Shown one piece after another: positions 8,260 to 17,010 of a stretch of 64,000 bases of DNA. Source of the stretch: Rhodopirellula bahusiensis (GTDB lineage Bacteria; Planctomycetota; Planctomycetia; Pirellulales; Pirellulaceae). The first letter of the stretch is position 1, and every line of letters begins with the position of its first letter. A program made the position numbers and the translations under genes. The notes beneath the pieces are model-generated. The model was not told the origin of the DNA and did no database searches. It saw only the letters and a program-made list of their open reading frames with translations. Location: NCBI RefSeq assembly GCF_002727185.1, contig NZ_NIZW01000027.1:1-64000 (forward strand), given 5' to 3'.

Positions 8260-9366
8260 ATGACAGAGCGTATTGAACGACTTGTGCAATCCATCGCCGA
8301 TTCGGACCAGCAGATGGACGCGATTTTGATCTGCAGCGAAGTCAACGTGCGATATCTCAGCGGATTCACCGGCGACAGCACTTGGTTGCTGGTCCGTCCC
8401 GACGGCAAAGCAACGCTGCTGTCCGATCGCCGCTACGAAACCCAAATTGCCGAAGAATGCCCGAACCTGGAAAGTGCGATTCGGCCGCCCAGCCAGACTT
8501 TGGTCGCGTTGCTGGCGGAGTATCTGGGCGATTTGTCGCTGAAAACGATTGGCTTCGAGGCTGATCACGTGCAAGTTTCCACGCTTCGGAAGTGGCAGGA
8601 ACAGATTGAAACGATGGAGTGGGTCGATACCAGCGGATTGGTCGAAACACTGCGTTCGATCAAAGACGCCGATGAGTTGGCCACGATTCGGCGTGCCATC
8701 GCGATTGCCGAGCGAAGCTTCCTCAGCGTCACCAACAAACTGACGCCGCAGATGACCGAACTGCAAATCGCTCACGAACTCGAAGCGACGATGCGAAGTC
8801 TGGGAGCGTCCGGAGTCGCCTTCGACGTGATCGCGGGGGCCGAACCCAGCGGTGCCCTGCCCCACTATCACCCTCGCAACATTGCCCTGGCAGATTGCCG
8901 AACGCTGCTCATCGATTGGGGGGCTCGCGTCGACGGATACTGCAGCGACTTGACCCGGACACTGCACAAAGCCGAAGTGAGATCAACGACCGCCGATCGA
9001 TTTGAAGCCGCCTACCAAGCTGTTTTGGAATCACAAGAAGCTGCGATCTCCGCCATTCGCGACGGGGTGGAAGCCATCGAAGTGGACCGAGCGGCTCGCC
9101 AGGTTCTGCAAAAAGCGGGGCTGGGCGACGCTTTCAAACACGGGCTCGGACACGGGTTTGGATTGCAAATTCACGAGGATCCACGCATGGGCCCGATGTC
9201 GACCGAGGTTCTCCGCGAGGGGATGGTGATTACTGTAGAGCCAGGCGTGTATTTCGAGGGCGAATTTGGAATTCGCATTGAGGACGACATCCTCGTCACA
9301 GCGGATGGATTTGAGCGTCTGAGCACCCTTCCGAAGGGTCTCGATGATTGTCGTCTTGTTGTGTAA
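8260..9366 (+). CDS. M24-family Xaa-Pro aminopeptidase
   Basis: This 368-residue protein removes N-terminal residues preceding proline (or is a related pita-bread metallopeptidase). The N-terminal creatinase-like domain (about 1-130) is followed by the catalytic domain with LLIDWGARVDGYCSDLTRT (metal Asp pair), GLGHGFGLQIHEDPRMG (His), EPGVYFEGEFGIRIEDD (Glu pair); all five metal ligands are present. The ATG at 8260 matches the family start; an upstream extension to 8128 overlaps the promoter region shared with alaS. A 90-bp gap separates it from accB, and the order M24 peptidase - accB - accC is a common bacterial neighbourhood. Confidence 0.92.
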   Translation: MTERIERLVQSIADSDQQMDAILICSEVNVRYLSGFTGDSTWLLVRPDGKATLLSDRRYETQIAEECPNLESAIRPPSQTLVALLAEYLGDLSLKTIGFEADHVQVSTLRKWQEQIETMEWVDTSGLVETLRSIKDADELATIRRAIAIAERSFLSVTNKLTPQMTELQIAHELEATMRSLGASGVAFDVIAGAEPSGALPHYHPRNIALADCRTLLIDWGARVDGYCSDLTRTLHKAEVRSTTADRFEAAYQAVLESQEAAISAIRDGVEAIEVDRAARQVLQKAGLGDAFKHGLGHGFGLQIHEDPRMGPMSTEVLREGMVITVEPGVYFEGEFGIRIEDDILVTADGFERLSTLPKGLDDCRLVV

Positions 9367-9456
9367 AACGTGCAAACTTAATCTTCACCCACAAAAGGTT
9401 GCTCGGATCCCATCTGGATTCGAGAAACATTGGACTTTGCAGGTATCGGACTTCGT

Positions 9457-9957
9457 ATGAAATCGGAAACACCCGACGACGGGGATGTGTTTGACATCGA
9501 TCGGATTCGCCAGATCGTCGAGTTGATGGAACAACACGAACTGAACGAAGTGGACCTGCAACAGGGCGACGATCGGATCAAACTGACTCGTGGTGGAACA
9601 GCTCCCGCCATGATTCCCGCGCCCGCCGCAGTGGCTCCCGTTGCAGCACCTGCGCCGGCCGCCGCTCCCGCTCCGGCCCCAGCTGGTGGCGACGCCGGCG
9701 GTGACACTGCCGGGACGATCACCATCAACTCGCCGATGGTTGGCACGTTCTATTCGAAAGCCAATCCTGAATCGCCGCCGTTTGTCAAAGTCGGTGACGT
9801 GGTCAACGACGACACCGTGATTTGCATCGTCGAGGCAATGAAGGTCTTCAACGAGATTCCTGCCGAATGCCGCGGGAAGATTGTCGAGGTGCTGGTCAGC
9901 GATCAACAAGCCGTCGATTTCGGTAAACCTTTGTTCCGCGTCCAGGTGGACGGCTGA
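9457..9957 (+). CDS. accB: biotin carboxyl carrier protein of acetyl-CoA carboxylase
   Basis: This 166-residue protein carries the biotin that shuttles carboxylate in acetyl-CoA carboxylase, the first step of fatty acid synthesis. Residues 10-45 are the conserved N-terminal helix region, 48-85 an Ala/Pro linker, and 88-166 the biotinyl domain with the thumb and the biotinylation site EAMKV (Lys129). The ATG at 9457 was preferred to a TTG at 9430. The accC start follows 5 bp after its stop, so the two are surely co-translated. No carboxyltransferase subunits are in the window. Confidence 0.95.
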   Translation: MKSETPDDGDVFDIDRIRQIVELMEQHELNEVDLQQGDDRIKLTRGGTAPAMIPAPAAVAPVAAPAPAAAPAPAPAGGDAGGDTAGTITINSPMVGTFYSKANPESPPFVKVGDVVNDDTVICIVEAMKVFNEIPAECRGKIVEVLVSDQQAVDFGKPLFRVQVDG

Positions 9958-9962
9958 AGTCT

Positions 9963-11315
9963 ATGTTTGAACGAATTTTGATCGCCAATCGAGGCGAGAT
10001 TGCGCTGCGTGTGATTCGCGCCTGTCGCGAAATGGGTATCGAGTCGGTCGCCGTTTACAGCGAAGCCGACAAGGACTCCATGCACGTCAAGTTGGCGGAC
10101 CACGCGTACTGCGTTGGCACCAACCGAAGCGCTGACAGCTACTTGAAAATTGATCGCATCATCGCCACGGCCGAAGTGGCCGGCGTCGACGCGATCCACC
10201 CCGGTTATGGCTTCTTGGCAGAGAACGCTCAGTTCAACGAGCAATGCCGCAGCAGCGGGTTCGAATTCATCGGCCCCTCGCCAACCGCGATGGACAAACT
10301 GGGCGACAAGAACACCGCTCGTTCGATGGCGATCGCGCAAAACGTCCCCGTCGTTCCCGGCAGTGATGGATTGATCGCGGACTTCGATCGAGCCATCGAC
10401 ACCGCGAAAGAAATCGGCTTTCCCGTGCTGATCAAAGCCACCGCCGGTGGTGGTGGCAAAGGCATGCGGGTCGCCGAGACCGAAGACGTTCTTAAGAGCC
10501 AACTCGAAGCGGCTCGCAACGAAGCCATCGCGGCATTCGGCAACGGTGGCGTGTACCTGGAAAAATTCATCCAGCAACCGCGTCACATCGAAGTCCAAGT
10601 CATCGCGGACTCGCACGGCAACGTGTGCCACCTGTTCGAACGTGACTGCAGCGTCCAACGGCGCCACCAAAAACTCGTCGAAGAAGCCCCCAGCCCCGAC
10701 CTGCCGCAAGACCGCCGCGAAGCGATCTGCGATGCCGCCGTGCGAATGATCGCTGGTGCGGATTACGCTGGCGCGGGAACGGTCGAGTTCATTGTCGACA
10801 AGGACTACAACTTCTACTTCATCGAAGTCAACGCGCGGATCCAAGTCGAACACCCGGTTTCAGAAATGATCACCGGCGTGGACCTGATCCAAGAACAAAT
10901 TCGCGTCGCCGCTGGTCTGCCGCTGTCGTTCCGTCAAGAAGAACTGACTTGCACCGGCCACGCGATCGAATGCCGGCTCAATGCGGAAGATCCAACGAAG
11001 AACTTCCAACCTTGCCCTGGGCAAATCAAATCGATGTTCGTGCCTGGCGGCATGGGCGTTCGATTCGATTCGCATGTGCAGACCGGTTACGTGGTGCCTC
11101 CGTATTACGATTCGATGATCGGCAAACTGATCGTCCATCGCCCGACGCGGGAACAAGCCATCGCGACGATGCTTCGTGCTTTGAAGGAACTGCAGGTCGA
11201 AGGCATCACCACAACCGTCGGTTTCCACAACTGGATCCTCCGAAACGAAGCCTTCGTAAACGGCACCGTGGACACCAAATTCGTCGACCGAAACTACGAA
11301 GGCCAAACGTCTTAG
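9963..11315 (+). CDS. accC: acetyl-CoA carboxylase, biotin carboxylase subunit
   Basis: This 450-residue enzyme carboxylates biotin on AccB using ATP and bicarbonate. Visible motifs are the N-terminal [19 protein letters not shown], the ATP-grasp glycine loop [28 protein letters not shown]-type catalytic segment (here [14 protein letters not shown]) and a C-terminal domain with [10 protein letters not shown]. The protein is full length and intact. It forms an operon with accB; a palindromic repeat at 11350-11417 lies just downstream. Confidence 0.97.
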   Translation: MFERILIANRGEIALRVIRACREMGIESVAVYSEADKDSMHVKLADHAYCVGTNRSADSYLKIDRIIATAEVAGVDAIHPGYGFLAENAQFNEQCRSSGFEFIGPSPTAMDKLGDKNTARSMAIAQNVPVVPGSDGLIADFDRAIDTAKEIGFPVLIKATAGGGGKGMRVAETEDVLKSQLEAARNEAIAAFGNGGVYLEKFIQQPRHIEVQVIADSHGNVCHLFERDCSVQRRHQKLVEEAPSPDLPQDRREAICDAAVRMIAGADYAGAGTVEFIVDKDYNFYFIEVNARIQVEHPVSEMITGVDLIQEQIRVAAGLPLSFRQEELTCTGHAIECRLNAEDPTKNFQPCPGQIKSMFVPGGMGVRFDSHVQTGYVVPPYYDSMIGKLIVHRPTREQAIATMLRALKELQVEGITTTVGFHNWILRNEAFVNGTVDTKFVDRNYEGQTS

Positions 11316-11349
11316 GGTTGCGTCACCGCTAGGAAAAGTCGTTCTGGCC

Positions 11350-11417
11350 GTAGCGGAAGTCGCCAAGACTTTCGGCAATTCACGATGCAGACCGAAACTC
11401 TTGACGAGTTCCGCTAC
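11350..11417. repeat. REP/BIME-like palindrome, family 2
   Basis: The left arm is GTAG-CGG-AAGTC-GCCAA-GACTT-TCGG (11350-11375). The right arm, read on the other strand, is GTAG-CGG-AACTC-GTCAA-GAGTT-TCGG (11392-11417). The arms match at 23 of 26 positions. Each arm forms its own 8-bp hairpin with one G-T pair. Two of the three differences are a paired change that preserves both local stems. It sits between accC and the epimerase gene. Confidence 0.8.
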
Positions 11418-11466
11418 CCCATTGGTCGATGCCACTCCTGATTCCGTTGGTCCCCAAGGAATAACC

Positions 11467-12462
11467 ATGCGAGTCTTTGTGACTGGCGGCACTGGCTTGC
11501 TGGGCAACACGATCCTTCGCCAACTGTCGGGCGCCGGACATGACCTGATCGCTTTGGTGCGAGGCGAACCCGATCCCCAGGTCTTCGATGGGATCAACAC
11601 GACGTTCGCTCACGGCGACCTCCTCGATCAAACCGCGATCGAAAATGCGGTGGCTGACTGCGATGTGGTCATTCACTCCGCCGGCATGATCCACCTGGGT
11701 TGGAAACGCCTCGACGACAGCATGGCCGTCAACCGCGACGGCACCCAAACCATCGTCGACGCCTGCCTGCATCACGATTGCAAACTCGTTCACGTTGGCA
11801 CCGTCAACACGCTCGGTATCGCGGACCGCAACGGCGTGGCGAACGAAGACACTCCGCTGGACCACGCAGGCGGGCAAATCCCGTGCAGCTACGTCCTCAG
11901 CAAACGAGCTGGCAACGAGGTCGTTTTGCAGGGCGTCCAAGATGGCCTGAAAGCCGTCTTGGTTCACCCGGGGTTCATGCTCGGTCCCTGGGATTGGAAA
12001 CCCAGCAGCGGCCGGATGCTTCTGGAAGTCAGCAAAGCCTGGCGGCCGCTCTCACCTTCAGGCGGCAACAGCACCTGCGATTCGCGAGACGTGGCCGCCG
12101 CCGCCATCCGCGCCGCTGAAAAGCTGATCAGCAATAAAATCCCCGCGGGCCGGCAATACATCTTGGCTGGCCACAACATGCGATACCTCGAACTGTGGAA
12201 AGCCATGACCGAGGCGATGGGTGCCCGCCAACCGCTCATGCGTGCCGGGCCGGCTCAGCGATGGATCGCAGGAGTCGCCGGCGACGTGGTCGGCAAACTG
12301 CTGCCACACGAAGTTGACTTCAACAGCGCCGCCGTGGGCATGTCGAGCCAATACCACTACTACGACAGTTCGCGAGCCCAAAGCGAACTCGACTACAAAA
12401 TCCGGCCGTTTGAAGAAAGCCTGGCCGACGCTGCGAACTGGATCCGCCACCACCACCAGTGA
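11467..12462 (+). CDS. NAD(P)-dependent epimerase/dehydratase (extended SDR)
   Basis: This 331-residue extended short-chain dehydrogenase has the Rossmann loop GGTGLLG (residues 7-13), the Asp-Leu pair in HGDLLD, the NR segment at MAVNRDGTQ, and the catalytic Tyr142-x3-Lys146 in SYVLSK. The layout resembles dihydroflavonol-reductase/3-beta-HSD-like SDRs, with a C-terminal half for an unknown substrate. AAGGAATAACC upstream of the ATG at 11467 is a good ribosome site. It stands alone after the family 2 repeat; the sigma factor gene starts 124 bp later. Confidence 0.88.
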   Translation: MRVFVTGGTGLLGNTILRQLSGAGHDLIALVRGEPDPQVFDGINTTFAHGDLLDQTAIENAVADCDVVIHSAGMIHLGWKRLDDSMAVNRDGTQTIVDACLHHDCKLVHVGTVNTLGIADRNGVANEDTPLDHAGGQIPCSYVLSKRAGNEVVLQGVQDGLKAVLVHPGFMLGPWDWKPSSGRMLLEVSKAWRPLSPSGGNSTCDSRDVAAAAIRAAEKLISNKIPAGRQYILAGHNMRYLELWKAMTEAMGARQPLMRAGPAQRWIAGVAGDVVGKLLPHEVDFNSAAVGMSSQYHYYDSSRAQSELDYKIRPFEESLADAANWIRHHHQ

Positions 12463-12586
12463 AGCTGGGCACAGACACAATCGCAAGCACCAGGATTTTC
12501 GCCATTTTCTAAGATTGGGCGCAATGTTTGGCTCGGACATCCGTGAGACTCTTTGAACAGTCGGTCCACCCACCTGGAACTGCGTT

Positions 12587-13222
12587 TTGGATTTCGATTC
12601 CACCGCCGCCGAACCAACGACTCGCGCAAGTCTGCTTTTGAGACTGCGTGATTCCAAGGATGAATTCGCCTGGGCCGAGTTCTCTGCCGTCTATGAGCCG
12701 GTGATCTACCGCCTGATCAAACGGCGTGGGGTGCAGGACGCGGACGCTCGCGAGATTGTGCAAGAGATTCTGATGTCGGTCGCCGGTGCGATCGAGCGGT
12801 TTGACGTGACCGCCCAAGGCTCTTTTCGCGGTTGGCTCAGCCGAATCACGCGAAACGCAACCATCGACCGACTGAGATCGGTTCAGTCTCGCCGCGAACT
12901 GAATGGAGGCAGCAGCATCGTTCGAATCATCGACGCCGTTGCCTCCAACGAGCAAGGCATCGACGGCACTCAACAGGACGCAGAATTGTCGCACGAGTTT
13001 GATCGTGATCATCGCCAACAATTGTTTCGCTGGGCCGCAAGCAAGGTGCGATCACGCACGGGCGAAAGAAACTGGATCGCGTTCTGGCGAACCGCCGTGG
13101 AGGACCAATCCATCGCGGCCGTCGCCTCCGACCTGGGCATCTCCGAAGGCTCGGTCTATGTCGCCAGGTGCCGAATCCTCAAACGGATTCGCGAACTCGT
13201 CCATCAACGTTTGAGTGATTGA
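12587..13222 (+). CDS. ECF-like RNA polymerase sigma factor (planctomycete sigma-kinase type)
   Basis: This 211-residue sigma-70 family factor has region 2 around FAWAEFSAVYEPVIYRLIKRRG...ADAREIVQEILM and SFRGWLSRITRNATIDRLR, and region 4 near the end with a helix-turn-helix (SIAAVASDLGISEGSVYVARCRILKRIRE). The start is a TTG at 12587; no ATG fits the first helix. Its stop lies 7 bp before the kinase ATG, and a GTG start for the kinase would overlap it. By family, such factors redirect RNA polymerase to a small regulon and are controlled by the neighbouring kinase; the targets are unknown. Confidence 0.88.
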   Translation: MDFDSTAAEPTTRASLLLRLRDSKDEFAWAEFSAVYEPVIYRLIKRRGVQDADAREIVQEILMSVAGAIERFDVTAQGSFRGWLSRITRNATIDRLRSVQSRRELNGGSSIVRIIDAVASNEQGIDGTQQDAELSHEFDRDHRQQLFRWAASKVRSRTGERNWIAFWRTAVEDQSIAAVASDLGISEGSVYVARCRILKRIRELVHQRLSD

Positions 13223-13229
13223 ACGCATC

Positions 13230-14756
13230 ATGATTGCCAAGCAAAACCCACACTTTGAATTGGACAAGCTACGAGAGTTGCTTGACGAGCGATTGTCTGC
13301 CCCCGAAGCGGATCGCATCGAGTTTCATCTCAGCAATTGCCAGCATTGCCGGTCGCAACTACAGGAAATTGCCGGCGAGCCCATGTGGTGGGACGAGACA
13401 GTCGAAGTCCTCAGCAAGAGCACCTTCATCGACCAAAGCAGCCGGCCTGCTTCTAAACCCCCGAGCGATCCGGCCGAACCCCAGCGATCCTTCGACGCGT
13501 CCTTGGACTGGATCCGTCCCCTGCTGCAACCACTGCGGGATCAACGCTCAGACGCCGTCGATGACGCGCCTGCAATTGGCACCTTGGACCAATACTCGAT
13601 TCACAGCGTGATCGGACAAGGAGGCATGGGCGTCGTGCTACGAGGCTTGGACCCGGAACTGAATCGACCGGTTGCGATCAAAGTCCTCTCCCCTCATCTC
13701 GCCGGCGTTGGTGCGGCGCGGACCCGCTTCATGCGAGAGGCACAAGCCGCCGCGGCGATTGTGCATCCTTCCATCGTACCGATCTACAGCGTTGTCCCGA
13801 ACGCTCGATTGCCTTACCTGGTGATGCCCTGCATCGACGGCGGAAACTTGCAACAATGCCTTGATCGCGAAGGCCCGCTGGAACTGATCGAAATCGTTAG
13901 GATCGGCCTGCAAATCGCCGAAGGATTGTCAGCCGCGCACAAGAACAGCGTGCTTCACCGAGACATCAAACCCGCCAATATCTTGATCGAAGAAGGCAAC
14001 GGTCGCGTCCTGATCAGCGACTTTGGACTCGCTCGAGCACTCGATGACGCCACGCTAACCAACAGCGGCATGATCGCTGGCACACCGCAGTACATGAGCC
14101 CAGAGCAAGCTCGCGGCGAACCCTTGGACGCCCGCAGCGATCTGTTCAGCTTGGGCAGTCTGCTCTACGCGCTGGCAACGGGACGACCGCCCTTCCGCGC
14201 CGAGTCCCCTCTCGGAGTCCTGCGAAAGATCACCGAGACACGCGCCAAACCCATCCAAGAGATCAACGAACGAATGCCTCGTTGGTTCGACAACTTGGTC
14301 GCTCGCCTCATGGAACCTGACCTCACGCTTCGGATCGACTCCGCAGACGAGACGGTCACGCTCCTGCGTGAGGTCAACGCCCATGTGCGAAACCCAACGG
14401 CCAATCGACTGCCTGACTCGCTCAACGAACGTCGCCCGCAACGCTCCCTTCGATGGACGCTTGCCACGGCAGGCCTGCTGACAGTGGTGTTCGCGATTGC
14501 AACCTGGAACCACCGCCCGCCAGAAAACACTCACACGGAACCGTCGCCACCAACCATCATCGAACAATCGCGACGGTTGATCGCGATGCCACCGAGCGCC
14601 CCCGCGGCCCCCACTCCGACCACCGACGACTGGGACGCAGTTCACTTCAACGCAGAACTGCGTTTGCTTCAGTTCGCGCTGGATCAACTGACAATCCAAC
14701 TCGACGGAACTGACTCAACAATCGATCCCGACCTCACTGATGGAGATCAAAAATGA
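13230..14756 (+). CDS. membrane Ser/Thr protein kinase with N-terminal anti-sigma-type zinc finger
   Basis: This is a 508-residue protein. Residues 25-45 hold His33-x3-Cys37-x2-Cys40 in EFHLSNCQHC, the zinc-binding motif of anti-sigma factors. Residues 122-385 are a PknB-like kinase with IGQGGMGVV (128-136), Lys151, HRDIKPAN (243-250) and DFGLA (264-268), so it should be active. A single membrane segment follows near residue 430 (LATAGLLTVVFAIATW), leaving a short Pro/Thr-rich outside tail. It lies between the sigma factor and a coiled-coil protein and overlaps the latter by ATGA. The zinc finger fused to a kinase suggests that it both binds and phosphorylates the sigma factor or its partner; this is inference. 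Confidence 0.9.
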   Translation: MIAKQNPHFELDKLRELLDERLSAPEADRIEFHLSNCQHCRSQLQEIAGEPMWWDETVEVLSKSTFIDQSSRPASKPPSDPAEPQRSFDASLDWIRPLLQPLRDQRSDAVDDAPAIGTLDQYSIHSVIGQGGMGVVLRGLDPELNRPVAIKVLSPHLAGVGAARTRFMREAQAAAAIVHPSIVPIYSVVPNARLPYLVMPCIDGGNLQQCLDREGPLELIEIVRIGLQIAEGLSAAHKNSVLHRDIKPANILIEEGNGRVLISDFGLARALDDATLTNSGMIAGTPQYMSPEQARGEPLDARSDLFSLGSLLYALATGRPPFRAESPLGVLRKITETRAKPIQEINERMPRWFDNLVARLMEPDLTLRIDSADETVTLLREVNAHVRNPTANRLPDSLNERRPQRSLRWTLATAGLLTVVFAIATWNHRPPENTHTEPSPPTIIEQSRRLIAMPPSAPAAPTPTTDDWDAVHFNAELRLLQFALDQLTIQLDGTDSTIDPDLTDGDQK

Positions 14757-16336
14757 AGGATGAAGCTCAAATAAAATCGGTTCCCACTGCGACGTTGCCC
14801 AAGCGAAGAAGCCGTGCCTGGAAGTCGGCACTCATCGCGACATTGACGGTCCCCACGGCTGCCATCTTGGTGTGGTCCTGGACTTCCCCGCCCTCAACAT
14901 GGGCCCAAAACCGGGATTCACGACCGATCAGCCAACAGCGACCTCTGAACTCTTATCCCCAACCGAACAACCTACCGTACCAGGAGTCGCGTGCGCAAAT
15001 GACAAGTGACCCCAACTCACGGAATGGCTTTTCAACTCCGCCATACCCCACCTACGTTCAGCAATCGCAAACAAGATTCAATCGCAAAACCAACATGGCG
15101 CTGCCGGTCAACAAGGGGAATTCACTGGTCCCAAACGATGGATTCCAAGAAGCCGAGGTCCCCGTCACGGTTCATTCCACTGACCAATACGGAAACATCT
15201 CCATCAGAACCGACATGAGAACCGCGAGAGTTCCTGTCCGAGCCACAGGCCTTGTGATGACCAAGGGGAATTCCAAACACAACGAAAGAATCAAGCAACT
15301 GGTCAATGAACTGCGGGGATCAACAACCAACAACGAAAACAGCAACGAGGTGGACGCCAAGCTGGCTGAATTGCGGAACGAACTGGAATCGGAATTCAAG
15401 CGGATGCATGAACAGCAAGGCTCGGAGATCGCAGCAATTGAAAAGCGCCTCCAATCGCTCAAGGATATCCATCAGCAACGCGCTGAAAACCAAGACAAAA
15501 TCATTCAGCGACGAATCGATCAACTGCTCGGCCGCAGCGATCCACTGGATTGGAACTACACACCACCAACCACTCCGTATGGCCCCGTCTCACCGTATTT
15601 TGGCACCGACTCGATCGGTCCGGACTTGCTTCCTAGAGGCTATTCAGAGCCCTACTCCCCAACCCCGCAAGCCAACACCTCTCGTTCAAACAACTCATGG
15701 CAACCGAGCCCCAACCGGCCCCCGACTCGTTCGCCACAAACACCAGCGTCCAAATCCGCTCCTCCATCCTACCCCGGAAAACTCATGGAAGCTTTCGAGT
15801 CTGCCTTGAAAGCGAACGACGCGGCACTCCTCGAGCAGTCAAACAAAGAACGCCTCAATGACTACACTCGCCTGCATGAACAGGGCGCGCTTCCTGCCTC
15901 TGAATTGCGAAAGGCAACCCTCGACTACACAACCGCCCAAAAGCAAACCGCGCTGCTGAAACTGCAACTTCAATCGATCCAGCGTGGCTTGGCTCGCAAT
16001 TTGAAAGCGGCTGAATTCGAACTGGCCACCCTCATCGAGCAGCAGCAATCAAATCCCTCTGCCAACTCCAAGTCCACACAACTCGAGCGCCAAAAGGCTG
16101 AGTCTGCGATCACTGAAGCGAGAGATGCAATCGCACAATTCGAGGCTGCGATGAAACTGATTCCCGCCAGTGCGGACTCGGCCGATGCCCCCGAGAATCC
16201 AAACGAACGCGTGGAACAGCCAACATCCGAACTGGATGGACCAACTGGCGAACCCCAAGCAAGCGAAGAACCAACTCGAAATCTCGAAACAGAGGAAGTA
16301 GAGACGACGCCAAATGAGCCCGTTCCGAGCTTTTAA
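14753..16336 (+). CDS. membrane-anchored coiled-coil protein of the sigma-kinase operon
   Basis: This is a 527-residue protein I do not recognise. An N-terminal hydrophobic segment (about 26-50, SALIATLTVPTAAILVWSW followed by WAQ) acts as anchor or signal. Then come a Pro/Gln/Asn-rich region, a charged coiled coil (about 178-258, many Lys/Glu/Gln heptads), a Pro/Ser/Tyr linker, and a second helical region (about 345-470) with LHEQGALPASELRKATLDYTTAQ, similar in style to hairpin helices of TolC/HlyD-type proteins. The tail is acidic. It starts by ATGA overlap with the kinase gene, so it probably acts with it at the envelope as sensor partner or effector. Confidence 0.75.
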   Translation: MKDEAQIKSVPTATLPKRRSRAWKSALIATLTVPTAAILVWSWTSPPSTWAQNRDSRPISQQRPLNSYPQPNNLPYQESRAQMTSDPNSRNGFSTPPYPTYVQQSQTRFNRKTNMALPVNKGNSLVPNDGFQEAEVPVTVHSTDQYGNISIRTDMRTARVPVRATGLVMTKGNSKHNERIKQLVNELRGSTTNNENSNEVDAKLAELRNELESEFKRMHEQQGSEIAAIEKRLQSLKDIHQQRAENQDKIIQRRIDQLLGRSDPLDWNYTPPTTPYGPVSPYFGTDSIGPDLLPRGYSEPYSPTPQANTSRSNNSWQPSPNRPPTRSPQTPASKSAPPSYPGKLMEAFESALKANDAALLEQSNKERLNDYTRLHEQGALPASELRKATLDYTTAQKQTALLKLQLQSIQRGLARNLKAAEFELATLIEQQQSNPSANSKSTQLERQKAESAITEARDAIAQFEAAMKLIPASADSADAPENPNERVEQPTSELDGPTGEPQASEEPTRNLETEEVETTPNEPVPSF

Positions 16337-16354
16337 ACATCACTTGATTCACGA

Positions 16355-16927
16355 CTACTCCAGGGTGATCACATCCTTGGTCACTTTCATGATCATCACC
16401 GCTCGCTTGCCATCATCAGCGTGAGTGGGCAGTCCCGTTCGTGAGTCAGCCGCCCCAACTAGGAACCACTTTCCAACCGGTGCTCTGACGGTGGTCGCGA
16501 TGGTCATTCCCGATTGTGGCTGCGTCCGGAACTCAACCTGAGCCTGAACTTCACCCGACTCCGTCGTGTTCAGAAACCGGACCTGGCACTGCAATTGCCC
16601 GTAGCGCGAGCCACCGTCCACACGAGCGTCCAATCCAACCGTGACGGATGCCATCGCGCTGCCCGCAGGAACCAATCGGCCAAATCCGACCGTCGACAAT
16701 GCCTCGCGTGCGGGCCCCGCATATTCGATCCGGTTCGCGTCGTCGGATTCGATCAACCACAACGCCTGAAAAGAAACATCCTTGATCGGACCAGTTGGAA
16801 TAGCGGCAGCCTGCTGCTGTGCAACCACTTCTTTGGCGTCCATCGCGGAAAACAATGCAGCCAGAGCCGCGGCGAGAACAAGCGGAGCAAAACGCGTGTG
16901 AACGCACGGAAGAAATCGGTCGAGCAT
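16355..16927 (-). CDS. secreted protein of unknown function
   Basis: This is a 190-residue protein with a signal peptide (RFAPLVLAAALAALFSAMDA) from the ATG at 16927. The rest is beta-strand rich: QLQCQVRFLNTTESGEVQAQVEFRT and GKWFLVGAADS, then a strand AVMIMKV. The pattern recalls the final domain of secretins or of pilus-assembly lipoproteins but no motif settles it. It converges on the coiled-coil gene with an 18-bp gap, and stands alone on its strand 83 bp from the GT87-like gene. Confidence 0.65.
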   Translation of the reverse strand: MLDRFLPCVHTRFAPLVLAAALAALFSAMDAKEVVAQQQAAAIPTGPIKDVSFQALWLIESDDANRIEYAGPAREALSTVGFGRLVPAGSAMASVTVGLDARVDGGSRYGQLQCQVRFLNTTESGEVQAQVEFRTQPQSGMTIATTVRAPVGKWFLVGAADSRTGLPTHADDGKRAVMIMKVTKDVITLE

Positions 16928-17010
16928 TTGAGGGAACCTCAACAATGGGGGATGTTCATTGAACAAACTTTGGACGAACGCGATCCTACAAAGTTCCGTC
17001 CCAATCTAGC

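Noticed and set aside
6935-8263. Plus-strand open frame of 442 codons
   Set aside because: Antisense to the alaS 5' half with no recognisable domain.
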